A DNA stretch of 11,016 bases from Rickettsiales bacterium (GTDB taxonomy: Bacteria > Pseudomonadota > Alphaproteobacteria > Rs-D84): the NCBI GenBank assembly GCA_031267375.1, contig JAIRZE010000071.1:1-11016 (forward strand), given 5' to 3'. Below, in pieces: positions 1 to 5,376 of the stretch. The number at the start of each line of letters is the position of its first letter. Position 1 is the first letter of the stretch. The position numbers and the translations under genes were made by a program. A model generated the notes under the pieces. That model saw nothing but the letters and a program-made list of their open reading frames with translations, did not search any database and had not been told where the DNA came from.

Positions 1-30
1 AAAGGCACCCCACCAAGCCAACTCTATCCC

Positions 31-48
31 GCCCCCATAAATGGGGGC
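31..48. repeat. short GC-rich inverted repeat at the contig start
   Basis: GCCCCCA (31-37) and TGGGGGC (42-48) are perfect complements around a TAAA loop. No T-run follows on the + strand, so a terminator for a gene to the left is only one possibility. It could also be a remnant of a palindromic element. The first ~90 bases of the window otherwise show no gene. Confidence 0.35.
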
Positions 49-93
49 AGGTGTGTACCACCGAGCTTATTATTACCTTTCAATATTTTCCCC

Positions 94-121
94 TTTTCAT
101 TTTTCTTTTTTCATTTATAAT
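94..121 (+). promoter_or_regulatory. candidate promoter of dapA, built on TTTTCAT heptamers
   Basis: The segment reads as four 7-base units: TTTTCAT, TTTTCTT, TTTTCAT, TTATAAT. It supplies a perfect TATAAT -10 box (116-121) and a TTTTCA -35-like box (94-99) at 16-bp spacing. The predicted transcript would start near 128 and leave a leader of about 35 nt before the dapA ATG. Almost the same sequence lies upstream of efp. Promoter activity is inferred from consensus match only. Confidence 0.55.
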
Positions 122-163
122 CCGGGGGCAGAGGGAGAGAGAGAACACAAAAAGGATTGTTCT

Positions 164-1093
164 ATGTCAAAAGAATTTAATGGCGGCGCAGGTGTAGCGC
201 TTATCACCCCGATGACAAAATCCGGTCGCATAGATTGGAAAGAATTTCAAAAATTGGCCGCATATTCGGCGGAGTATATGGATTTCTTGGTGGTTCTGGG
301 AACTACCGCGGAAACGCCAACATTGACAGATTCTGAAAAATCCAAACTGATAGACATTGCTCTGCGCGAATCTTATGACAAGCCTGTGGTTGTCGGCGTC
401 AGCTCCAACGATACAAAAAAGACTGTTAAGAATACAAAATTGGCAATGGACAAGGGCGCGGATGCTGTTTTGGACTGCATTTCTTATTACAACAAGCCCA
501 GCCAGTCGGGAATAATCGCGCACTGCGAAGAATTGTCATCAGCTGTTAACGCGCCGACATTATTATATAATGTGCCCGGCCGCACAGGTTTTAATATTGA
601 TGCGAACACGCAAAGAATAATAGCTTTAAGATTTTCCAATGTTATCGGCGTAAAGGAAGCATCCAACTTGAAACAGGTTGGCGCTGTGATAAAAGAAATT
701 TCAGAATTGCCGCCGTTTGTGGATTATATGGTCTTGTCAGGAAATGATGATCAGACTGTTAAGATTATGTGGATGTGCGCGAATGCCAAAATTAAATCCG
801 GCGCGATTTCCGTAGTCGGAAATGCGGTTGCGCCAGAAATGAAATACTTGGTGGATTTGTGCGACAATCATCAATGGAAAGCTGCTAACAGATTAAGCGA
901 CTCTATGGACCTTTTGAACAAGGCCGCATTTTGCGCCGGAAATCCGGCAAGCATAAAAGAGTTTATGAAGCAGGCCGGAATGATAAAATCAAGCCGGGTT
1001 CGCTTGCCGTTGGTTTCTCCGTCGGCTGCGCAGGATATGGACTTAATAAAGCGGGCGGTCGCCAATTCGCGCCAACAGGGCTGGATGAAATAA
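164..1093 (+). CDS. dapA: 4-hydroxy-tetrahydrodipicolinate synthase (DapA)
   Basis: Class I aldolase that condenses pyruvate with aspartate semialdehyde, the committed cytoplasmic step toward diaminopimelate and lysine. The 309-residue product spans the family's (beta/alpha)8 barrel and is slightly longer than the ~292 aa of E. coli DapA. Visible family residues are the GTTAE loop (Thr47/Thr48), Tyr109 in YYNKPSQ, Tyr135 and Arg140 in YNVPGRTG, and the Schiff-base Lys164 in GVKEAS. The C-terminal LPLVSP segment is also typical. The start at 164 is chosen because AAAGG (152-156) lies 7 bases upstream and the protein then begins at the usual DapA N-terminus. An in-frame ATG at 41 would add 41 non-homologous residues and lies upstream of the promoter. 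Alanine replaces the usual glycine in GTTGE; from memory this variant is common in Bacteroidetes-type DapA. Confidence 0.95.
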   Translation: MSKEFNGGAGVALITPMTKSGRIDWKEFQKLAAYSAEYMDFLVVLGTTAETPTLTDSEKSKLIDIALRESYDKPVVVGVSSNDTKKTVKNTKLAMDKGADAVLDCISYYNKPSQSGIIAHCEELSSAVNAPTLLYNVPGRTGFNIDANTQRIIALRFSNVIGVKEASNLKQVGAVIKEISELPPFVDYMVLSGNDDQTVKIMWMCANAKIKSGAISVVGNAVAPEMKYLVDLCDNHQWKAANRLSDSMDLLNKAAFCAGNPASIKEFMKQAGMIKSSRVRLPLVSPSAAQDMDLIKRAVANSRQQGWMK

Positions 1094-1097
1094 AGTT

Positions 1098-1120
1098 AAA
1101 GTTCGGTGCAAACTTTTTCC
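1098..1120 (+). terminator. weak hairpin after dapA
   Basis: AAAGTT (1098-1103) pairs with AACTTT (1111-1116) over a 7-base loop, followed by TT-CC and further pyrimidines. It begins five bases after the dapA stop. The stem is AU-rich and short, so termination would be inefficient at best. Confidence 0.3.
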
Positions 1121-1148
1121 TTTTCATTCTTCATTTTTCATTTATAAT
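1121..1148 (+). promoter_or_regulatory. candidate promoter of efp, second copy of the heptamer cassette
   Basis: Four 7-base units read TTTTCAT, TCTTCAT, TTTTCAT, TTATAAT, giving a -10 TATAAT (1143-1148) and a -35-like TTTTCA (1121-1126) 16 bp apart. Aligned with 91-124, about 31 of 34 bases are identical, and both copies continue with CCG. The duplicated layout suggests efp is transcribed separately from dapA. Confidence 0.55.
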
Positions 1149-1177
1149 CCGCACGAAATAACAACAAAGGCAAAAAT

Positions 1178-1744
1178 ATGGCATCGTACACTGCAAACGA
1201 TATTCGCGTCGGCTGGGTCATTTCCCACAACGGCCGCCGCTATTCCGTAACATCTATCACCAAAGTCAAACCCGGCAAAGGCGGCGCTTTTGTTCAGGCC
1301 GACCTGCGCGATATTGACACCGGCAACAAGGGCGGCGATCGCTGGCGCAGCGAAGACAAGGTTGAAAAATTAATGGTGGAAGATATTGACTGCCAATATA
1401 TGTATTCTGACGGCACCGATTCATATTTTATGAATCTTTCGGATTACGAGCAATTTACCCTGTCAAACGACGCGCTGGGCGAACAGGTAAAATTCCTGGC
1501 TCCGGAAATGACCGTCAAAACCAATTTTGTAGAGGGAAAGCCCGTTTCAATCAGTCTGCCCAAGACTATTATCGCGACGATTGAAGAGACCGAGCCTGCG
1601 TTAAAAGGCCAGACTGCATCCGGCAGCGGCAAGCCCGCGATACTGGACAACGGCGTCCGCATAACGGTTCCAGTTTTTGTAGAGCAGGGCGAGCGTGTTG
1701 TGGTTAACACTGAAACATTGGAATATGTAGAACGGGCAAAGTAA
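1178..1744 (+). CDS. efp: translation elongation factor P
   Basis: EF-P binds between the P and E sites of stalled ribosomes and helps form peptide bonds at polyproline stretches. The 188-aa length is standard. The N-terminal KOW-like domain carries the loop KPGKGGAF with Lys34 at its tip. That is the position modified by beta-lysylation in EpmA/EpmB organisms; whether it is modified here cannot be seen. The two OB-fold domains follow, ending with the conserved block from ILDNGVRITVPVFVEQGE to the C-terminus. The start is supported by AAAGG (1166-1170) seven bases before the ATG. The RSEDKVEK stretch after the first domain resembles alphaproteobacterial EF-P from memory. It has its own promoter cassette just upstream. 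Confidence 0.96.
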   Translation: MASYTANDIRVGWVISHNGRRYSVTSITKVKPGKGGAFVQADLRDIDTGNKGGDRWRSEDKVEKLMVEDIDCQYMYSDGTDSYFMNLSDYEQFTLSNDALGEQVKFLAPEMTVKTNFVEGKPVSISLPKTIIATIEETEPALKGQTASGSGKPAILDNGVRITVPVFVEQGERVVVNTETLEYVERAK

Positions 1745-1825
1745 ATCCGATTTGGTCGCTGCCGCGGGCTGTCGGATGATAAAAAAAATTGCTACGCAAA
1801 TTTTGGGCTGATCAGAGAGTATAAA

Positions 1826-2596
1826 ATGTCATCTTATCTTAATCCTGTAATTCAAAATGCAGACAGATTTATTAAAAACACCGTATCAGAGTTGCCCGTC
1901 ATTCCGCTGGTCCCAGACAATGATTTGAAAAAATATTTTCTGAACAATATAGATGGCTCTATACACAAATGGCATCACTATTTTGATATTTATGAACATC
2001 ACTTTGCGCGCTTTCGCGGAAAATCCCCCGTCGTTATGGAAATAGGCGTTGATCGCGGCGGCAGTCTTAAAATGTGGAAAGAATATTTCGGTCCCGGTAC
2101 AAAAATCATTGGCGTGGATATAGAACCGGCAAGCGTTCAATACGCGAACGAATCGGAAAATATATTTGTGGAAATCGCTGACCAGTCAGATGCCGCGGCA
2201 ATGCGGGCGCTGATGAACAAGTATCCGAACATTGATGTTTTCATAGACGACGGCGGACATACCACGCGCCAGCAGATTATAACATTCTTGGAATGCTATG
2301 ACCGCGTGGCCGCGGACGGAGTGTATCTGGTGGAAGACTTGCATACGAATTATTGGGATGATTTCTGCGACAGCCGCGAGACTTTTATAGAGCTTGCGAA
2401 AAGACATATAGATAGCCTGAACGCGTGTTGGATAGACGGGGTAGATTATGATCCGGTGCGGAGTGAAGTCTTGGCAGTGAACAAGACGAAAGATATTCCG
2501 CTGTTCAAGGCGATGACGCAAAGCATCAGTTTTTATGATTCGGTGATAGTGTTTGAAAAGCGTCGGATTGCCGCACCGTACGACGACCGGCGGTAG
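1826..2596 (+). CDS. class I SAM-dependent methyltransferase, substrate unknown
   Basis: The 256-residue protein has a Rossmann-type methyltransferase core. Motif I is EIGVDRGGS (72-80), the acidic end of strand 2 is GVDIEP (96-101), the motif IV-like strand is VFIDDGGH (138-145), and VYLVEDLHT (166-174) follows. This EIG-xx-GGS / IDDGGH / VEDLHT pattern is the one I associate with the macrocin O-methyltransferase and CmcI-like sugar or small-molecule O-methyltransferases, but the substrate cannot be read from sequence. The N-terminal ~65 residues hold an aromatic and His-rich stretch (HKWHHYFDIYEHHF) that probably packs on the core. A weak GAGAG (1815-1819) lies seven bases before the ATG. 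No sugar-synthesis neighbours are visible, so it looks like an orphan. It lies 81 bases after efp with no clear terminator between, so co-transcription is possible. Confidence 0.8.
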   Translation: MSSYLNPVIQNADRFIKNTVSELPVIPLVPDNDLKKYFLNNIDGSIHKWHHYFDIYEHHFARFRGKSPVVMEIGVDRGGSLKMWKEYFGPGTKIIGVDIEPASVQYANESENIFVEIADQSDAAAMRALMNKYPNIDVFIDDGGHTTRQQIITFLECYDRVAADGVYLVEDLHTNYWDDFCDSRETFIELAKRHIDSLNACWIDGVDYDPVRSEVLAVNKTKDIPLFKAMTQSISFYDSVIVFEKRRIAAPYDDRR

Positions 2597-2608
2597 TAAA
2601 GATTAAGA

Positions 2609-2637
2609 TTGAACGAAATGGCCAAAAAGATTATAAT
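2609..2637 (+). promoter_or_regulatory. strong sigma70-type promoter of the R-M system, predicted leaderless
   Basis: TTGAAC (2609-2614) and a perfect TATAAT (2632-2637) are separated by exactly 17 bp. The expected transcription start, 6-7 bases past the -10 box, falls on or next to the A of the methyltransferase ATG at 2644. No Shine-Dalgarno sequence precedes that ATG. The promoter lies just after the stop codon of the preceding methyltransferase gene (2596). Confidence 0.7.
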
Positions 2638-2643
2638 CCGGCT

Positions 2644-3540
2644 ATGGTTCCGAAAAATAAAATCTTTCTTGAAGATTGTATTGCTGGTATGAAAAAATTG
2701 CCTAATGATTGCGCCGATATAATTATTATTGACCCTCCATATAACATAGGAAAAGATTTTGGCAATAATTCTGATAAACAAAAGCACACGGATTATATTG
2801 AATGGGCAAAACTCTGGTTATTGGAATGCCAGCGATTGTTAAAGCCAACCGGAACTATATTTATTTATGGCTTTGACGAGATACTGGCGCATATTTCCGT
2901 TTTACTGCCTATGGATCATCACAGATGGCTGACCTGGCATTATACAAATAAAAATGTTCCGTCATTGAATTTTTGGCAAAGAAGCCACGAGTCTATCTTG
3001 TGCTATTGGCGTGATAATCCGATTTTCAACCGCGATGATGTGCGCGAGCCGTATACGGAAGGTTTTTTGAAAGGCAGCGCCGGGCGGGTCCGCCCAAAGT
3101 CTTCCAGCGCAAGATTTGGCGGAAATAAAGAAACCGTTTATAATGCAAATGAAAACGGCGCATTGCCCCGGGATGTTATTTGTGAATCCACTCTTGCTGG
3201 CGGCGCGGCTTTGAAAGAAAGAATTATGTATTGCAAAACTTGCAAAAAGATTATTGCACCGACAACCAGAAAACTGCACGAGAAGCATAGTTTGATAATC
3301 CACCCGACGCAGAAGCCGTTGTCTCTTACGGATAAGCTGATTAAATCCTGCCGTCCAAATAAAAAGGATTATACTGTTGTTATTCCTTTTTGCGGAAGCG
3401 GGTCGGAGTGCATAGCGACTTTGCGAAACAATGGAAATTATATCGCGTACGAGATAAACCGCGATTATGTCGTGCTGGCGAAAAAAAATATAGAATATTT
3501 TATAAAAAATGAAGCAAAACAAGCAAGCGTGCTTGATTAA
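2644..3540 (+). CDS. type II DNA methyltransferase (N4-cytosine/N6-adenine, beta class)
   Basis: Transfers a methyl group from SAM to the exocyclic amino group of adenine or cytosine in DNA. The 298-residue protein has catalytic motif IV DPPY (30-33, in IDPPYNIGKDFG) near the N-terminus. The SAM-binding motif I, PFCGSG (248-253), is near the C-terminus, preceded by HPTQKP (220-225). This order, DPPY first and FxGxG last, defines the beta class, family N6_N4_Mtase. The central region (about 105-215) should carry target recognition and includes a CxxC pair (Cys197, Cys200). ATG 2644 is the first in-frame ATG; it has no Shine-Dalgarno but sits at the predicted transcription start. The gene is visibly more AT-rich than dapA or efp, which suggests acquisition. 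The recognition site cannot be deduced here. Confidence 0.92.
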   Translation: MVPKNKIFLEDCIAGMKKLPNDCADIIIIDPPYNIGKDFGNNSDKQKHTDYIEWAKLWLLECQRLLKPTGTIFIYGFDEILAHISVLLPMDHHRWLTWHYTNKNVPSLNFWQRSHESILCYWRDNPIFNRDDVREPYTEGFLKGSAGRVRPKSSSARFGGNKETVYNANENGALPRDVICESTLAGGAALKERIMYCKTCKKIIAPTTRKLHEKHSLIIHPTQKPLSLTDKLIKSCRPNKKDYTVVIPFCGSGSECIATLRNNGNYIAYEINRDYVVLAKKNIEYFIKNEAKQASVLD

Positions 3541-3569
3541 AAATTTATCTATTGAAACAAGGGATTATA

Positions 3570-4280
3570 ATGACAAGATTTACTCATCAACAATTTACAG
3601 ATTTTTGCAAAACAATAGATTTGCAATACTATCGTGAAAGATATTCCAAAATTAAAATTGTAGAAATGGATTTGCCACCTTCTATTCACGCATTAGATAC
3701 AATTTATGAGAATTACTGGGATAATGCGAATGATTTGGATTTTCCGCCTTCTTATGAAGAATATTATGATATTTATTATAATCGCCATAAGGCTAAAATT
3801 AAAGAGTTCTGGAAAATAACAGGATTCGGATTAGATTGTGATTGCTTCAAAAATGGATTAGAGGCAAGAATATACAGAACTTGGGCATCTTTAATAACGC
3901 AGATTCACGCCGGTTATGTTGCAGAATCAGTATTTGGTATTGGCAATATCGAAATGTCAACGAAATTAGACCACGAGGGAATAGATATTCTTGTTCATTA
4001 CAAAGATATCGATATAAAAATTCAAGTCAAGAAAGATACCGCCAGACGGGAGATAGCAAGAATGGATAGGGCAAGCAAGGGAGATATTATAGATATTTAC
4101 TATGTTGTTCCGTCTGATTATGACATTCCATATTATTCTATTAAATCCAAACAAGGACAATTAAGACCGTGGGCGAATGAATTTGTAAAATTTAATCCTG
4201 ACGGAACTATGGATAGACTGGACAATGGGTTCGTAATTTTTGTAAAGAAAGTATTTGAGGATATTATTCAAGCAGATTAA
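3570..4280 (+). CDS. probable cognate type II restriction endonuclease (PD-(D/E)XK-like)
   Basis: The gene follows the DNA methyltransferase by 29 bases in the same direction, the usual place for the partner endonuclease. The 236-residue protein has a nuclease-like core: HEGIDILVHY (135-144) followed by DIKIQVKKDT (148-157). Asp139 and the Q152-x-K154 pair fit the D...(E/Q)xK pattern of PD-(D/E)XK nucleases, and Glu119 could be a helix acid. The N-terminal 90 residues are rich in Tyr, Asp and Glu and match nothing I recognise. ATG 3570 is preferred over an upstream TTG at 3552 because GGGA (3561-3564) lies five bases before it. Base composition is AT-rich like the methyltransferase. I cannot name the recognition family. 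A solitary nuclease of another role is possible, but context makes a restriction enzyme the best reading. Confidence 0.75.
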   Translation: MTRFTHQQFTDFCKTIDLQYYRERYSKIKIVEMDLPPSIHALDTIYENYWDNANDLDFPPSYEEYYDIYYNRHKAKIKEFWKITGFGLDCDCFKNGLEARIYRTWASLITQIHAGYVAESVFGIGNIEMSTKLDHEGIDILVHYKDIDIKIQVKKDTARREIARMDRASKGDIIDIYYVVPSDYDIPYYSIKSKQGQLRPWANEFVKFNPDGTMDRLDNGFVIFVKKVFEDIIQAD

Positions 4281-4303
4281 GAATTTTCAAGCATTGTTTA
4301 TTA

Positions 4304-4380
4304 TGGTCGGGGTGACAGGATTCGAACCTGCGACCCATCGCCCCCCAGGCGAATACTCTACCAGGCTGAGCTACACCCCG
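4304..4380 (-). tRNA. tRNA-Pro (anticodon GGG)
   Basis: Read on the - strand, the acceptor arms CGGGGTG and CACCCCG pair perfectly, followed by discriminator A and an encoded CCA (TGG at 4304-4306 on +). The D arm is GCTC/GAGT. The anticodon arm is TTCGC-CTGGGGG-GCGAT with GGG at 34-36 and a U-U mismatch at 27/43. The variable loop has five bases, and the T arm is GCAGG-TTCGAAT-CCTGT. A 5' C1 is usual for tRNA-Pro. The gene decodes CCC/CCU proline codons. Its 3' end faces the restriction-modification genes. Confidence 0.95.
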
Positions 4381-4390
4381 ACTTCCCCGT

Positions 4391-4419
4391 ATTTAATAAC
4401 ACCAGTCGCTTAATGTCAA
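4391..4419 (-). promoter_or_regulatory. promoter of tRNA-Pro
   Basis: On the - strand a perfect TTGACA -35 box (4414-4419) and a TTAAAT -10 box (4391-4396) are spaced by 17 bp. Transcription would begin a few bases before the mature tRNA 5' end at 4380. Confidence 0.75.
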
Positions 4420-4527
4420 GCCTTGGTTTGATTTGCTCTTTTCTTTCAAATTTCCAAAACTTTTTGCTTGCACGAATCGGCGCAATATATCAGTATGCCA
4501 ATTATAAAAATAAAGGCGGAGGTTTAT

Positions 4528-4902
4528 ATGTTATTCGGCATCGGAATAGACTTGGTTGAATGCGGCAGATTTCTTGATTGGTCCGCTTTCAAAAAACAGC
4601 GCATCTTCACAAAAAAAGAACTGGAATATGCCGAAAACGACAATGCTAATTCTGAACGCCACTTGGCCAATTTCTGGGCCGCGAGAGAGGCTTTCTTGAA
4701 AGCCCTGGGCACCGGATTCGGCGACGACATAGGCTTTGCTGATATTTCCGTAATTCACACCGACAAAGGAAAGCCGGAATTAATGATTACCGGCGGCGCA
4801 AAGGTTGCTTTGAAAGCCGAATGCGGCCCGGATGTCCGCGTGCATCTTTCCATAACAGATCAGGGCGACTATTCCGCCGCTGTCGTCGCGATTGAAAATT
4901 AA
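4528..4902 (+). CDS. acpS: holo-[acyl-carrier-protein] synthase (AcpS)
   Basis: Transfers the 4'-phosphopantetheine arm of CoA to the serine of apo-ACP, switching ACP on for fatty-acid synthesis in the cytoplasm. The 124-residue product shows the family signatures: GIDLVE near the N-terminus with Mg-binding Asp8, FTKKELEYAE (27-36), WAAREAFLKALGTG (50-63) with Glu54 and Lys58, and the C-terminal HLSITD (106-111). The start at 4528 is set by GGCGGAGG (4515-4522) just upstream and by the usual AcpS N-terminus. A TTG at 4468 would add 20 unrelated residues. It is transcribed away from tRNA-Pro. A TTGCTT / TATATC pair at 4464/4486 with 16-bp spacing could be its promoter, but the match is poor. 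Its TAA lies inside the stem of the following terminator. Confidence 0.95.
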   Translation: MLFGIGIDLVECGRFLDWSAFKKQRIFTKKELEYAENDNANSERHLANFWAAREAFLKALGTGFGDDIGFADISVIHTDKGKPELMITGGAKVALKAECGPDVRVHLSITDQGDYSAAVVAIEN

Positions 4903-4934
4903 ACCGCTGGGCTTTGCCCAGCGGTTTAATTTTC
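4894..4934. terminator. strong bidirectional hairpin terminator after acpS
   Basis: A perfect 19-bp stem (4894-4912 with 4916-4934) closes on a TTT loop. The core is ACCGCTGGGC, and the outer stem is A-rich on the 5' side and T-rich on the 3' side. The acpS stop codon (4900-4902) is part of the left arm. A GAGTAGA array begins two bases later. Confidence 0.85.
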
Positions 4935-4935
4935 A

Positions 4936-4953
4936 GAGTAGAGAGTAGGAGTT
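4936..4953 (+). repeat. heptamer array A (GAGTAGA type), upstream of the four-helix gene
   Basis: GAGTAGA and GAGTAGG (4936-4949) are tandem 7-base units, followed by AGTT. The array begins two bases after the terminator stem ends. It is the inverse of array B at 5323-5350. AGGAG (4947-4951) within it acts as the likely Shine-Dalgarno of the next gene, six bases before its ATG. Confidence 0.7.
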
Positions 4954-4957
4954 TGCG

Positions 4958-5311
4958 ATGAGCGAGAGCATTGCAAGGGATAAAAGCGAGTTATTTGCTA
5001 TCAGAATTATAAATCTTGCGCGGTATATCCGCAAAGAAAAGAAAGAATATTCTTTGGCGGATCAAATTTTGCGCTCTGGAACGAGCATTGCCGCAAATCT
5101 TGCGGAATCAGAATGCGCTATCAGTAAAAATGATTTTATTTCAAAAGTATATATTTCATTGAAAGAATGCGCAGAAACTATGTTATGGTTAAGATTATTC
5201 AAAAAGACCGACATCATAAACGAAAAAGAATTTGAAAGCATTTATAAAGATTGTGAAGAGTTAAAGAAAATATTAAATGCCACACTAAAAACAATTAAAT
5301 CTGCAAAATAA
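4958..5311 (+). CDS. four-helix-bundle protein of the 23S rRNA intervening-sequence-protein family
   Basis: The 117-residue, mostly helical protein fits the S23/IVP-like four-helix-bundle family (TIGR02436 type). Founding members were found in intervening sequences of 23S rRNA genes, and a relative (Avd) is an accessory protein of diversity-generating retroelements. The family signature is the middle segment LADQILRSGTSIAANLAE (33-50), corresponding to the usual QI-R(A/S)-x-SI-AN-AEG. Helices 1 (5-28), 2 (33-55), 3 (58-83) and 4 (88-114) can be seen from the heptad pattern. No function is established for free-standing members. No 23S rRNA, reverse transcriptase or variable repeat is present here. 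The gene is bracketed by inverted GAGTAGA arrays and by two terminator hairpins, so it looks like a self-contained insertion unit. Confidence 0.88.
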   Translation: MSESIARDKSELFAIRIINLARYIRKEKKEYSLADQILRSGTSIAANLAESECAISKNDFISKVYISLKECAETMLWLRLFKKTDIINEKEFESIYKDCEELKKILNATLKTIKSAK

Positions 5312-5322
5312 TACACTTAATC

Positions 5323-5350
5323 CCAACTCTCTACTCTCTACTCTTTACTC
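5323..5350 (-). repeat. heptamer array B (inverted GAGTAGA type), downstream of the four-helix gene
   Basis: On the - strand the units read GAGTAAA, GAGTAGA, GAGTAGA, GAGTTGG. Together with array A they form inverted flanks around the four-helix gene. The array ends two bases from the hairpin at 5353. Confidence 0.75.
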
Positions 5351-5352
5351 TA

Positions 5353-5376
5353 AAAAATGCCCGGAAGGGCATTTTT
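5353..5376. terminator. convergent terminator between the four-helix gene and the 854-aa gene
   Basis: AAAAATGCCC (5353-5362) pairs perfectly with GGGCATTTTT (5367-5376) around a GGAA loop. The flanks give a T-run in either direction, so the hairpin can serve both converging genes. The TAA of the - strand gene (5375-5377) overlaps its edge. Confidence 0.85.

Noticed and set aside
41..163. N-terminal extension of DapA from ATG 41
   Set aside because: It would precede the promoter, encodes a stretch unlike any DapA N-terminus, and the ATG at 164 has a Shine-Dalgarno.
1745..1806. Hairpins after efp (ATCCGA/TCGGAT and AAAATTGC/GCAAATTTT)
   Set aside because: Stems are short or bulged and the first is followed by A rather than T, so I do not call a terminator.
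2618..2692. 24-codon frame from ATG 2618 overlapping the DNA methyltransferase start
   Set aside because: It starts between the promoter boxes, would not be on the predicted transcript, and has no Shine-Dalgarno.
2644..4280. Phage-defence island beyond the R-M pair
   Set aside because: No further defence genes, integrase or transposase were seen around the pair.
4958..5311. Diversity-generating retroelement based on the Avd-like four-helix protein
   Set aside because: No reverse transcriptase, template repeat or variable repeat is present in the window.
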